Position numbers and translations under genes: made by a program | Shown: positions 16,787-23,962 of the stretch, piece after piece | Numbering within the stretch: position 1 is the stretch's first letter | How the letters are laid out: every line of letters begins with the position of its first letter | IMG/VR virus record: IMGVR_UViG_3300042476_000920 | Location: 1 to 36,375 of that record | Origin: a virus | DNA length: 36,375 nt | Reading direction: 5' to 3' (one strand) | The notes under the pieces: model-generated | Database searches by the model: none | What the model was told of the DNA's origin: nothing | Seen by the model: the letters and a program-made list of their open reading frames with translations, nothing else

Positions 16787-16816
16787 CTCAATCGCTTCTG
16801 TCTTAGATTGGGCGAT
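16787..16816 (-). promoter_or_regulatory. Late-gene motif variant (site 5) before terL
   Basis: On the - strand ATCGCCCAA (16816-16808), 31 nt before the terL ATG at 16776. The motif is the left arm of an imperfect inverted repeat: CGCCCAATC against GATTGAGCG, nine positions with one mismatch. No sigma70 promoter is evident for this gene. Confidence 0.5.
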
Positions 16817-16884
16817 GGGGGCTTACCCTAGCGATAAGATTTACTTATACTTCATTGATAGCTTTTTCTTACGGATAAAATATG

Positions 16885-16914
16885 TTGACAAACCAATAAG
16901 CGGTATGTTATGTT
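16885..16914 (+). promoter_or_regulatory. Sigma70-type promoter of the mazG-like gene
   Basis: TTGACA (16885-16890), 18-nt spacer, TATGTT (16909-16914). The start codon is at 16948. The spacer AACCAATAAGCGGTATGT resembles those of the promoters at 17589 and 18478, so the three are copies of one cassette. Confidence 0.65.
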
Positions 16915-16947
16915 GGGAACATACAGACCTTAAAGACCTAAAAACCT

Positions 16948-17529
16948 ATGCGATTTGAATTAACACCAGAAAATTTGGCTTACCTAGACTCATATATGGA
17001 GTTTACGGACTCTACAGCAGTTTACCCCGATGAAGTAGCCCTGACTTATTCCATTCTGGGTTTGGTTAATGAGTTAGCTGAAACCATCGAGTGCTATAAT
17101 GACCAAATAGCTCAAGATGACACTAACCTTAAGGCAATCGCCCTAGAACTGGGGGACGTAGTTTACTACTTGTGTCGAATAGTTAAGCACCTGGGACTCC
17201 CCCCACTGTCCACCTTATTTTCACAATACTCTTTGGGCAAACCAGATTCGGTTTCTTCATTGAGATTGAGTAAAGTGTTTGAAAGAGCGGTAATTTTTGC
17301 TGGCTCCCTCGCTAGTATTCACAAAAAACAACTACGGGGTGATGAAGCATACCAATCCCCAGCTATCTTACAGTCTAAGATGCGGGTAATGCCCCTGTTC
17401 GTCATTCTTGATGAGTTATCCTGCCTGTTCGGGTTTAACAACCTTCTCAGTGTAATGAACATGAACATGGCAAAGCTATCTGCCCGAAAATTGGCAGGTA
17501 CTATTAAAGGGGATGGAGATTATCGCTAA
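16948..17529 (+). CDS. mazG: MazG-like nucleotide pyrophosphohydrolase
   Basis: 193 residues with the MazG all-alpha NTP pyrophosphatase signature: 'ALTYSILGLVNELAETIECYND' (ExxE-type metal site) followed by 'ALELGDVVYYLCRIVKHLGL' (ExxD site). The C-terminal part 'MNMAKLSARKLAGTIKGDGDYR' matches the Lys/Arg-rich end of MazG domains. It hydrolyses (d)NTPs to NMP and pyrophosphate. Many cyanophages carry such a gene, thought to adjust the nucleotide or alarmone pool of the host during infection. It has its own promoter and terminator, so it is a monocistronic early-type gene. The substrate cannot be read from sequence. Confidence 0.75.
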   Translation: MRFELTPENLAYLDSYMEFTDSTAVYPDEVALTYSILGLVNELAETIECYNDQIAQDDTNLKAIALELGDVVYYLCRIVKHLGLPPLSTLFSQYSLGKPDSVSSLRLSKVFERAVIFAGSLASIHKKQLRGDEAYQSPAILQSKMRVMPLFVILDELSCLFGFNNLLSVMNMNMAKLSARKLAGTIKGDGDYR

Positions 17530-17552
17530 TTAAACTGACTCAACTTTAATAA

Positions 17553-17580
17553 CCCTAGCCTAGCTAGGGATTTTTTTTTT
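17553..17580 (+). terminator. Intrinsic terminator after mazG
   Basis: CCCTAGC / GCTAGGG hairpin followed by ten or more T. The next promoter begins 9 nt later. Confidence 0.8.
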
Positions 17581-17588
17581 GTTGGGGG

Positions 17589-17618
17589 TTGACAAACCCA
17601 TAAAGGCTAAGTTATACT
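17589..17618 (+). promoter_or_regulatory. Sigma70-type promoter of the antirepressor-like gene
   Basis: TTGACA (17589-17594), 18-nt spacer AACCCATAAAGGCTAAGT, TATACT (17613-17618). The start codon at 17653 has AGAGG ahead of it. The sequence is almost identical to the promoter at 18478. Confidence 0.75.
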
Positions 17619-17652
17619 GTTAAAGTAATCAGAAAACACTAAAGAGGTAAAT

Positions 17653-18492
17653 ATGGAAATCGTAAAACCCACAACTGTTAAAGTCCCCGAATTAGATATG
17701 GAATTGCAATTTTTTGTCAGTGCAGACGGGAAAACCTGTGGCATGAGTCAGTCTGCGTTAGCCCGATTATGTGGAGTTCAACGTGGGAGTATGTTCTCAG
17801 AGGGTCGGGTTATCGCAAATCTTTCTCAAGAAACCCCCGAATCAAAAACAGTCCCAGAATGCTTGAAACCCTTCCAAGGTAAGGTTTTCTCCCAGACGCT
17901 GAAAGGGGATTGCGACAGTGTTAATCTTGCGAACATTGTCAACAGTAAAGCCGCCGCCGCTATCATTTCCTATTACGGTTTTGAATCAAAAGCCGCTAAT
18001 CCAGTGGCTCGAAAAAGTCTTTTAGCTTTTGCTTCAATCGGAATCGACACATGGATTAAATCTGTCACTGGTTATGTCTCTGACTCAGACCGTCTGGCTA
18101 ACATTGAAATGGTCATGACGGGTTTAGTTGGTGAAGTACGGGAAATGCGAGAAGAAATCCGTGACTTCAAAAAAGTAGTCACGGTCTATCCTAAAATCGA
18201 TGGGTGGAAAAATGGACTAAAAGGTTTGCCCTTTTATCTGCCGGAAGATTTCTCCCTAAAAGATTACCTAGAAGCAAAGGCTTTAGACTTCACTAACACA
18301 GAGTTCCGCAAAATCCGCCTTCAAGTTGCTCAAGCATGGGAAACCTTAATGGGTGAAAAACCCCCAAAACGCCATGTCTACGGGTTAAAAAACGGCAAGA
18401 AAAAACGAATCAGCACTGAGTATTTCTACCGACGGGAAGACATCCCGATGATTGAGGAAATTCTTTTGGGTTTAGACTTGACAAACCCATAA
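17653..18492 (+). CDS. Antirepressor-like DNA-binding protein
   Basis: 279 residues. The N-terminus carries a helix-turn-helix-like 'MSQSALARLCGVQRGSM'. It is followed by 'AAAIISYYGFESKAANPVARKSLLAFASIGIDTWIKSVTGY', a pattern I associate with phage- and cyanobacteria-encoded antirepressor-type proteins (P22 Ant/KilAC-like context). A coiled-coil segment ('LVGEVREMREEIRDFKKVV', about 158-176) and a basic C-terminal domain ('HVYGLKNGKKKRIS') follow. It probably regulates phage transcription. The last codons overlap the -35 box of the next promoter (stop TAA at 18490-18492 lies inside the spacer). It may pair functionally with the KilA-N protein at 20019-20750. Confidence 0.5.
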   Translation: MEIVKPTTVKVPELDMELQFFVSADGKTCGMSQSALARLCGVQRGSMFSEGRVIANLSQETPESKTVPECLKPFQGKVFSQTLKGDCDSVNLANIVNSKAAAAIISYYGFESKAANPVARKSLLAFASIGIDTWIKSVTGYVSDSDRLANIEMVMTGLVGEVREMREEIRDFKKVVTVYPKIDGWKNGLKGLPFYLPEDFSLKDYLEAKALDFTNTEFRKIRLQVAQAWETLMGEKPPKRHVYGLKNGKKKRISTEYFYRREDIPMIEEILLGLDLTNP

Positions 18493-18507
18493 CGGCTAAG
18501 TTATAAT
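18478..18507 (+). promoter_or_regulatory. Sigma70-type promoter of the tRNA gene
   Basis: TTGACA (18478-18483), 18-nt spacer AACCCATAACGGCTAAGT, TATAAT (18502-18507). It overlaps the 3' end of the antirepressor-like gene. A leader stem-loop (GGTCT/AGACC, about 18513-18530) precedes the tRNA. Confidence 0.75.
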
Positions 18508-18532
18508 AAAGAGGTCTGGAGCAAAAGACCTT

Positions 18533-18604
18533 CTGGGTTTAGCTTATCGGATAAGCACCGTCCTCATAAGACGGCATAGGTGGGTTCGACTCCCACAACC
18601 CAGA
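18533..18604 (+). tRNA. tRNA with anticodon CAT (Met or Ile2)
   Basis: A full cloverleaf can be drawn. The acceptor is CTGGGTT/AACCCAG, the D stem GCTT/AAGC with loop ATCGGAT, the anticodon stem CCGTC/GACGG with loop CTCATAA, the T stem GTGGG/CCCAC with loop TTCGACT, and the discriminator A. The encoded 3' CCA is absent. Position 1-72 is a C-G pair, so this is not a typical initiator, and acceptor positions 4-5 are G-G, unlike classical lysidine-modified Ile2. The likely identity is elongator Met, but the amino acid is not certain. It lies between its own promoter and a terminator. Confidence 0.85.
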
Positions 18605-18627
18605 TTTGTTCCTTGTTTGGTTTATTT

Positions 18628-18656
18628 AACCCCCTAGAGTATAGGGGGTTTTTTCT
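18628..18656. terminator. Intrinsic terminator after the tRNA
   Basis: AACCCCCTA / TAGGGGGTT hairpin with a T-run. It also faces the 3' end of the - strand glycosyltransferase gene (stop at 18663) and may serve both. Confidence 0.75.
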
Positions 18657-18662
18657 TGCCTG

Positions 18663-19505
18663 TTAATAGTTACTGAACCATATATCCTTAAATTCTTCTA
18701 AAGCCTTTTCTAATTGTTCCCACACTCCTAAGACCGACTCTCCCCCTTGTTCCCACAGTTCTAAGACAGACTCTCCTCCTTGTTCTGGAATTACTCTAGA
18801 CTTAAAGGGGGGGGTTTTCCGTCCGTTCCAGTTAACCCCTAGATTTCCATGTTCTGACTCTAAATGGATTCCTACAGCATTAGCGATTAATTTGCGCTTC
18901 TGTCCTCCCCATCGCATAGCAAATAGCATATCGGCTCTAGCGGCATTTTGATGGACTGTAGGGTAGGAATTTTCACTATTGGGAGCATACCAAGCTTGAA
19001 AGAATCCAATGGGGACATAATACCCATCCTTAAAGACACGGGGCATAATCGGGAAACGGTCTAATCTGAGCCAGACTTCCTGTTCATAAAATACGTTAGG
19101 GTCGCTAACATAATCTGTCCATTTATCAAAACCTACTGCACTAACTCGGTCAATACCGTAAATACAATCGGTTTCTATAAGCTCTTTTCGGATATGATTC
19201 ATTGAGCGAGGGGGTAGAACAATATCAGAGTCAAAGTGGACTAGCCAACCGCTTTTAGATAAAATATTAGACTTCAAAAATTCATCGATTGCCTGGGATT
19301 TACCGAAAGTTTGACCCTCAGCAAAAAAAGCTTCAGTAGCATAACACTGAACATGGTGAAAGGAACATACCTCTTGGGTCTTCAGGTCTTGGGGTGTAGT
19401 GAGGACTACCAGATTGTCGAACTGCGGACGATTGAAAAGTAAAGACCAAGACAAAAAATCCGAATAACCAACACAAGTGGTAAAAGCTTCAACGGGAGAG
19501 TACAT
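18663..19505 (-). CDS. GT-A type glycosyltransferase-like protein
   Basis: 280 residues. Features of a GT-A nucleotide-sugar transferase are an N-terminal Rossmann-like segment ('FDNLVVLTTPQD'), 'GKSQAIDEFL', and the metal-binding DXD motif within 'GWLVHFDSDIVLPPRS' (Asp-Ser-Asp, about residues 94-96). After these comes an acceptor-side region ending with 'GIHLESEHGNLGVNW'. It could glycosylate a virion or host surface component, or modify phage DNA; the substrate is unknown. The C-terminus contains a perfect-length 11-residue tandem duplication (EQGGESVLELW / EQGGESVLGVW), probably recent. Start ATG at 19505, 34 nt after a late motif. Confidence 0.6.
   Translation of the reverse strand: MYSPVEAFTTCVGYSDFLSWSLLFNRPQFDNLVVLTTPQDLKTQEVCSFHHVQCYATEAFFAEGQTFGKSQAIDEFLKSNILSKSGWLVHFDSDIVLPPRSMNHIRKELIETDCIYGIDRVSAVGFDKWTDYVSDPNVFYEQEVWLRLDRFPIMPRVFKDGYYVPIGFFQAWYAPNSENSYPTVHQNAARADMLFAMRWGGQKRKLIANAVGIHLESEHGNLGVNWNGRKTPPFKSRVIPEQGGESVLELWEQGGESVLGVWEQLEKALEEFKDIWFSNY
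18720..18785 (-). repeat. 33-bp tandem duplication inside the glycosyltransferase gene
   Basis: Two adjacent 33-bp units (18753-18785 and 18720-18752) encode EQGGESVL followed by ELW or GVW. They differ at a few bases and keep the frame. Confidence 0.85.
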
Positions 19506-19539
19506 ATTTTCTCAGTGGGCAGGGGGATTCAAGAATATT

Positions 19540-19550
19540 TTGGGCGCATA
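19540..19550 (-). promoter_or_regulatory. Late-gene motif TATGCGCCCAA (site 6)
   Basis: On the - strand TATGCGCCCAA, 34 nt before the ATG at 19505. The same 11-mer precedes the - strand gene starting at 30994. A possible TAAAAG -10-like hexamer sits directly upstream. Confidence 0.6.
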
Positions 19551-19559
19551 CTTTTAGGC

Positions 19560-19586
19560 ACAAAAAAACCACCGGTTAAGGTGGTT
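19560..19586 (-). terminator. Terminator ahead of the glycosyltransferase gene
   Basis: On the - strand AACCACCTTAACCGGTGGTT hairpin followed by seven T, ending the 108-residue gene unit. It resembles the terminator/promoter fusions at 19964 and 20780, but its -35-like TTAACC is poor. Confidence 0.75.
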
Positions 19587-19609
19587 AAATTTACCGACAT
19601 CCAAAATCA

Positions 19610-19936
19610 TTACCACACATCAAGCGGCAATCCAGGGTAACGTATTTGAATCCCTAGAGCGTCGCAAGTGAACTGCAAACTATCAGATAATGGATGACTT
19701 TCTCCAAACAAATAAATGACTTTATGTGTCAGTGGGAAGTATATGTGCAAAATACTGATTAGTCTAATGGCTTTTTCGGCATTGTAATCTTCTGAGACTA
19801 TTACCAATTCCTCATCTGTTAAAAAGTCAATAACACCCTCTGGAAGTTTGATAGTTCTTGGGGGAGTTATATACTCTAGTGCCAAAAAGTCGCAACAATC
19901 CTGCTTACTTTTAAACTGTGGGGGTTTGATATTCAT
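19610..19936 (-). CDS. Conserved-looking small protein, function unknown
   Basis: 108 residues, unrecognised. It has an N-terminal helix ('KQDCCDFLALEYI') and an alternating beta/alpha pattern ('ELVIVSEDYNAEKAIRLISILHIYFP', 'KVIYLFGESHPLSDSLQFTCDALGIQIRY') suggesting a small Rossmann-like or TOPRIM-like fold. No catalytic motif can be fixed. It is driven by a consensus promoter (19992-19964) and closed by the terminator at 19586-19560, so it is a single-gene unit between the KilA-N and glycosyltransferase genes. Confidence 0.45.
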   Translation of the reverse strand: MNIKPPQFKSKQDCCDFLALEYITPPRTIKLPEGVIDFLTDEELVIVSEDYNAEKAIRLISILHIYFPLTHKVIYLFGESHPLSDSLQFTCDALGIQIRYPGLPLDVW

Positions 19937-19963
19937 GGCTACATGGGTTAAATGTACTTTCTT

Positions 19964-19999
19964 ATTATAGCAACAAAAAAACCACCCGTCAAGGTGGTT
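19964..19999 (-). promoter_or_regulatory. Fused terminator/promoter (copy 1)
   Basis: On the - strand a hairpin AACCACCTTGACGGGTGGTT (19999-19980) with a T-run forms an intrinsic terminator for the KilA-N gene. The same hairpin contains TTGACG, which is 17 nt before TATAAT (19969-19964) and forms the promoter of the gene starting at 19936. The -35 box is in the hairpin loop and right arm. Confidence 0.8.
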
Positions 20000-20018
20000 A
20001 ATGTTTTATTTTGTATCG

Positions 20019-20750
20019 TTAACCGTTTATAGTGCTGAAAAATCCTTCTATTGCCTCTCTCACTTCTGGGTGATTTGCCGGATAAACTGCTATCTCTCGC
20101 ATTGCCCCGTTGACTAACCGTTTCTCTTGTTGACTTAGTTGACGACAACTCTTTTTAACGTATTTTCCAAGTTGAGACCGATTATCATGGGAAGGGTTAA
20201 ATCCCATTTCTAGTGCAATCTCAACAACTCCTTGCAAGGAATCCCCAGTTAAAGTAGCCTGACTTGGCATTAAATCGGAAATAGCATGGTCAATTAGAAA
20301 TTGGGCTAATCGGGGGTTATTTCGAGAAATCAATCCCTCAATTTCCACAACTGCCTTAGCTGTTTCAACAGCAACCTGACGAGATGTTAATTTAGGCTGT
20401 TCTACATGGTGCAGACTAACTGTGCCAGTTGTGACTAGCGTTTTGATTTGCTGTAGCATCCAGATTTTGAACTTCACCGAACACCAACCAGCAAACTCTA
20501 AAGCGACTTCTTCAATTGCCCATGTTCCAGTAGTTGCAGGTAAGCCCCCAACGTTAGACACCATTACGGGAATCCCCGCAATGCCCTCAAACTCAGTCAG
20601 GAACTCGGTTGTAGCATTTAGTCGATTCCAATCATTAATCCGTTTCCCACTAGCCTTAGCCATATCGGTTAGACAAACCCAGACCCGACCTTCACGATTT
20701 TCAAAGCGAATGTTGTTGGAGTTGAAATCAAAAACAGATAAATTAGACAT
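20019..20750 (-). CDS. KilA-N/BRO-type DNA-binding (antirepressor-like) protein
   Basis: 243 residues. The first ~125 residues match the KilA-N fold: 'VWVCLTDMAKASGKRINDWNRLNATTEFLTEF', then 'GGLPATTGTWAIEEVALEFAGWCSVKFKIWMLQQIKTL'. The C-terminal part is helical ('LGKYVKKSCRQLSQQEKRLVNGAMREIAVYP') and not recognised. KilA-N/BRO proteins bind DNA and often act as phage antirepressors. The single-gene unit has a fused terminator/promoter on each side. The sequence 'MSNLSVFDFNSNNIRFENREG' at the start fits the usual N-terminal strand of KilA-N proteins. Its target could be the palindromic operators of the early promoters, but that is speculation. Confidence 0.7.
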   Translation of the reverse strand: MSNLSVFDFNSNNIRFENREGRVWVCLTDMAKASGKRINDWNRLNATTEFLTEFEGIAGIPVMVSNVGGLPATTGTWAIEEVALEFAGWCSVKFKIWMLQQIKTLVTTGTVSLHHVEQPKLTSRQVAVETAKAVVEIEGLISRNNPRLAQFLIDHAISDLMPSQATLTGDSLQGVVEIALEMGFNPSHDNRSQLGKYVKKSCRQLSQQEKRLVNGAMREIAVYPANHPEVREAIEGFFSTING

Positions 20751-20779
20751 AGTTTAGTCCAGAAATAGGTATCCCGTTT

Positions 20780-20815
20780 ATTATAGCAACAAAAAAACCA
20801 CCCGTCAAGGTGGTT
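20780..20815 (-). promoter_or_regulatory. Fused terminator/promoter (copy 2)
   Basis: Essentially identical to the element at 19964-19999: hairpin AACCACCTTGACGGGTGGTT (20815-20796) with T-run, TTGACG inside it, 17-nt spacer, TATAAT (20785-20780). It ends the phoH unit and starts the KilA-N gene (ATG at 20750). Confidence 0.8.
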
Positions 20816-20843
20816 TAATATTTAATTCAGAAGTAACTTTAGA

Positions 20844-21479
20844 TTAACCTAGTGCTTCTAAAATTTTGGCCAGAATTGGATGGCGAACCGACGTACCCTT
20901 CGGAAAGAAAGTTACCCCAACACCTTCCACATCATTCAACCGGTTTGCGGCAATTGGTAAATAGGCTTCAGTTTTCAAACTACATTGGGTGGGGTCTCCG
21001 ATAATACAGAGCTTTGAACCGTGTGCAATTCTAGTTACCACGGCTTTAAACAGACGTTCAGTAGCGTCCTCAGCCTCATCAAAAATAATAAAGGTATTAG
21101 ACAAACTAGCTCCTTTAATATTACCGATGTGGCTAATTTCTATAGTAGAACGGAGCTTCTGGAAATCTTTAGGGTGGGCAATTTCAGAAAGATTAGTCCA
21201 TAGGGGAGTTCCCAATGAATCTACTTTTTCCCCATAATCACCTGGCATAGCCCCAATATCAACCTCATCCCTGTCTCTTACAAACGGTCTTACATATAAA
21301 ACACTATTAATGGGGTCATCTGGATTATTAAGAGCTAAAAGGGCGGAATACATCGCAATCAGAGTCTTACCAGTACCAGCCTCACCAACACCAATAGAAA
21401 TGGTATTTGTCCGTAAAGACCGTAGAAACTGTTCTTGATAGCGGTTCTTGGGTTTCAATCCGTGGGCAATATTGACCAT
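20844..21479 (-). CDS. phoH: PhoH-family ATPase
   Basis: 211 residues covering the PhoH P-loop core: 'NRYQEQFLRSLRTNTISIGVGEAGTGKTLIAMYSAL' (Walker A GEAGTGKT), 'VLYVRPFVRDRDEVDIGAMPGDYGEKV', Walker B 'SNTFIIFDEAEDAT', 'GSKLCIIGDPTQCSL', and the terminal 'VRHPILAKILEALG'. PhoH proteins are ATP-binding helicase- or RNA-related factors and a common marker gene of marine and freshwater phages; their exact role in infection is unsettled. It is the last gene of a - strand unit (22949 to 20844), followed by the fused terminator/promoter at 20815-20780. Confidence 0.85.
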   Translation of the reverse strand: MVNIAHGLKPKNRYQEQFLRSLRTNTISIGVGEAGTGKTLIAMYSALLALNNPDDPINSVLYVRPFVRDRDEVDIGAMPGDYGEKVDSLGTPLWTNLSEIAHPKDFQKLRSTIEISHIGNIKGASLSNTFIIFDEAEDATERLFKAVVTRIAHGSKLCIIGDPTQCSLKTEAYLPIAANRLNDVEGVGVTFFPKGTSVRHPILAKILEALG

Positions 21480-21502
21480 GTTGTTTTTATGGTTGTTAGT
21501 GA

Positions 21503-22075
21503 CTAAATGTTTTCAACGGAATCGGGGGCTAATTCAGCACTAGCCTCAATCTGATTTGGGGCGGGTTCTAGGAATTGAGGGTAAACAGCGACATCAACAT
21601 AGTCTTCTTCACTGACTACTTCAGTAGCACCCTCTACCATAAACATGATGGCAGTAAGTTGTTTATGTGCTTCCAAAGAGGCAGAAAGATTTTTAGAAAC
21701 TAATTCGATAACATCACCCCGACCAGTAACTTTTTGGTCACTGTAGCCAGACTTACCCATATCCATTACCTCGGCCAAGAACTGAACCCGGGAATATAAA
21801 GTAGCATACTTTAACTCCTTTAATTCCATGCCCATTTTGACGGCTTCAGCCCCGCCCTTCCGGTATTTAGCAACCAAATTAGGTTCAGCCTCAATAACTC
21901 TGACTACTAAATCCTCATTAATATCCAAAGGAGTTATCTTCCGATTTACCCTTCGACAGATTTCCGAGAATGAGTATTCAGGGTAGCAACCCTTATAGAA
22001 ACAAATAGCCTCCTTTACTAAATCTGGTAGACTTCCCTCCGTATTTACCACAATATCTTTTTTAGACCTGGACAT
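21503..22075 (-). CDS. Unknown protein, possible small DNA-binding (TerS-like) protein
   Basis: 190 residues. A helix-turn-helix-like N-terminus ('LVKEAICFYKGCYPEYSFSEICRRVNRKITPLDINEDLVVRVIEAEP') is followed by a long helical segment ('KELKYATLYSRVQFLAEVMDMG', 'VIELVSKNLSASLEAHKQLTAIMFM') and an acidic C-terminus. That domain order (HTH, coiled oligomerisation helices, acidic tail) resembles small terminase subunits, but no specific match is claimed. It overlaps the previous gene by 1 nt (TAATG type) and is followed closely by phoH, so it is part of one operon. Confidence 0.4.
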   Translation of the reverse strand: MSRSKKDIVVNTEGSLPDLVKEAICFYKGCYPEYSFSEICRRVNRKITPLDINEDLVVRVIEAEPNLVAKYRKGGAEAVKMGMELKELKYATLYSRVQFLAEVMDMGKSGYSDQKVTGRGDVIELVSKNLSASLEAHKQLTAIMFMVEGATEVVSEEDYVDVAVYPQFLEPAPNQIEASAELAPDSVENI

Positions 22076-22377
22076 TAAATAGCCCCCATTAAATCAGAAG
22101 TCCAAGATTTACCCGTAAATTTCTTGGGGACTTTGGTTTTAATCCGGGGGAAACCTGCTCTACCAGCAATCATATTGCGGAGATTTTCTTTTTCCTCTGG
22201 TTCACCAAATCCAGAACCTAACGCAACAGCATCGGTCATGTCAAGAATGTCCCTAGCCCGATGTTTATAATGACCAGCTAAAGCATTCATGACTTCCCAA
22301 TGTGGCATAGATAGTAATTGTTTACGGCTAATTCCCATTTTGTAAAATACGGGTAAAACATCGATTAGAGTTTCCAC
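22075..22377 (-). CDS. Small operon protein, function unknown
   Basis: 100 residues starting with GTG at 22377 (METLIDVLPVFYKMGIS). It begins 8 nt after the previous gene and overlaps the next start by 1 nt. It contains an amphipathic helix 'RKQLLSMPHWEVMNALAGHYKHRARDILDM' and a basic 'RIKTKVPKKFTGKSW' tail. Pairing of this gene with its upstream neighbour resembles the size relation of tail-assembly chaperones, but no slippery heptamer for frameshifting is seen between them. Confidence 0.4.
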   Translation of the reverse strand: METLIDVLPVFYKMGISRKQLLSMPHWEVMNALAGHYKHRARDILDMTDAVALGSGFGEPEEKENLRNMIAGRAGFPRIKTKVPKKFTGKSWTSDLMGAI

Positions 22378-22385
22378 ATAGAGAT

Positions 22386-22949
22386 TTACTCTTGCTCGAT
22401 TTTGGAATCCAAAGGGACATCTAATTCCTCCTGTTGAACGGGGGTAACACCATCCTGTTCTGGTGTTTGCCCAATTTCATCCAGTAGTGTTTGTAAATGG
22501 TTATAAATACCCATGATGGTTTTAGAGCGTAATCTTTTAAAGGTTCCTACTGGTTGGCCAAGCAGTGCCTCAATCATTTTTCGAGCGGGGGCTAACATCT
22601 GGGCTTCCAATTTAGCTTTCCGTACAGCATCTTTGGCATCTTTGGTCTGTACTAGCACCACAGTACCATTTTCATCTTCTTGTCCAAAAATATTAATGTA
22701 GGCATCCATAGCCTCGCTCCGTCCAGCAAAATAGGCAATATACTGTTCTTCTAAAAGATTCTCTGGGCTAGTTACCTGATAGGTCTTACCATTTACAGTT
22801 ACTTCACCCAAAGGCTCAGTGTCATCTAAGAACTGGGGGATAATCTTTTCGTCAATAAGGGTCATAAACTTTTTTATTTGTGTGACTACACTCTCAAATT
22901 GGGCGTATTTGTCTGGATAGACTGCGAGATTATGAAGATTAAGTTTCAT
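22386..22949 (-). CDS. Operon-leading protein, function unknown
   Basis: 187 residues, largely helical, with a small beta hairpin 'LGEVTVNGKTYQVTSPENL' at about residues 46-65 and a long helix 'TKDAKDAVRKAKLEAQMLAPARKMIEALLG'. The C-terminus is acidic ('EQDGVTPVQQEELDVPLDSKIEQE'). It heads the - strand unit that includes the 100- and 190-residue proteins and PhoH. No promoter of good quality was found in the 107-nt gap to the divergent exonuclease gene. The function is not recognised; a scaffold or tail-assembly role is possible. Confidence 0.4.
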   Translation of the reverse strand: MKLNLHNLAVYPDKYAQFESVVTQIKKFMTLIDEKIIPQFLDDTEPLGEVTVNGKTYQVTSPENLLEEQYIAYFAGRSEAMDAYINIFGQEDENGTVVLVQTKDAKDAVRKAKLEAQMLAPARKMIEALLGQPVGTFKRLRSKTIMGIYNHLQTLLDEIGQTPEQDGVTPVQQEELDVPLDSKIEQE

Positions 22950-23056
22950 GAAGTTAACGAGAATTTAATCGTAAAACCCAGTGGTTGATTTTTTATTTGT
23001 ACCTAAAGTCGGGATTGCAGGCATATTATATGTGAGACCTATAAGGACTAAAAACT

Positions 23057-23962
23057 ATGTCTGAATTTACCAACGCCCCTATTATTGTTAACGACTTTAG
23101 GGTAGCAGTGTACCAGATTTACCATCAGTACCAGTTTATTAAAGCCAATCTTCCTGCCGCTACTGCCTCAACTTGGTTAAAGGCTACATGGGCTATTACA
23201 TTGAATCGGGGGTTTACTGGTCTTCCTTATTTCCCCCATACAGTGGTGGTAGTAGATGATAGTAGCCCTTACTGGAGAGAAGCCTACCTTAGAGAGAGAG
23301 GATTCCCAGAGTATAAAGGTGGTAGACCCTCTAAAACCGATGAATGGTATGAGGTCAACCAAGCTGGGTTAGATTATGTAACTGCCCCTAACAGCCCTAT
23401 TCACTATTTAAGATTCCCCCAATTTGAGGCAGATGATATAGCCTCTGCCATTGTAAGAAGCAAAAGTAATAGACTGGTTTTTCTCCACACGATAGACTCT
23501 GACTGGATGGGTTTGGTTAACAATGGTGTCCTCAACAGTATGACCTTAGACCAAGCCCTATTGGAACCCTTTGTGGAACCCACCTCTCTCTGGGTCAGTA
23601 TGGCGCAATGGACTCCTCGGTTCCGTGATGAGGCGGGTGTATTTGCTCACACCTTAAAACGGGAAAAACGTAAAATTGACTCTCCCCCCCAAATTTGGGA
23701 TATAAAAGTTGAAAAAGGCGATAAGAGTGATAATCTCATCAAAGGTAGTCCTATCGAAGTGATTAATCTACTCAATCCCCCTCCTGAATTTGATATTTTA
23801 CAAAGAGCTAACTACGCACCACAGGTACGTCAAGTGGTTAACTCCGGTGAACCCAATTCTAGTTTTAAGCACCTGAAGAAAGCCCACGACTGGTTTGTTG
23901 AATCTGGTCAAAGAGTAACAGTACATGGGTACTATGACTTTTTAAGTCCAGAGTTGACTTGA
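23057..23962 (+). CDS. 5'-3' exonuclease / flap endonuclease
   Basis: 301 residues with the FEN/PolI-type 5' nuclease signature spread along it: 'HTVVVVDDSSPYWREAYLRERGFPEYKGGRPSK' (metal Asp and 'YKGGR' helical arch), 'PQFEADDIASAIVR' (EADD metal ligands), 'LVFLHTIDSDWMGLV' (DxD) and 'IKVEKGDKSDNLIKG' (GDKSDN, helix-hairpin-helix-linked). It would remove flaps or RNA primers, or resect DNA during phage replication. It is the first gene of the replication region, with the ATG after GACCTATAAGGAC. Its stop codon TGA lies inside the -35 box of the next promoter. Confidence 0.8.
   Translation: MSEFTNAPIIVNDFRVAVYQIYHQYQFIKANLPAATASTWLKATWAITLNRGFTGLPYFPHTVVVVDDSSPYWREAYLRERGFPEYKGGRPSKTDEWYEVNQAGLDYVTAPNSPIHYLRFPQFEADDIASAIVRSKSNRLVFLHTIDSDWMGLVNNGVLNSMTLDQALLEPFVEPTSLWVSMAQWTPRFRDEAGVFAHTLKREKRKIDSPPQIWDIKVEKGDKSDNLIKGSPIEVINLLNPPPEFDILQRANYAPQVRQVVNSGEPNSSFKHLKKAHDWFVESGQRVTVHGYYDFLSPELT

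Noticed and set aside
19948-20148. 66-residue - strand frame at the KilA-N gene end
   Set aside because: It is an out-of-frame reading across the terminator/promoter hairpin and has no ribosome binding site.
22896-22905. Another late motif (ATACGCCCAA on the - strand)
   Set aside because: It lies inside the coding part of the 187-residue gene, encoding Tyr-Ala-Gln, with no start codon at the right distance; probably chance.
22075-22949. Programmed frameshift between the 187- and 100-residue genes (gpG/gpGT type)
   Set aside because: No slippery heptamer is present near the first stop, and the second gene has its own GTG start 8 nt after that stop.
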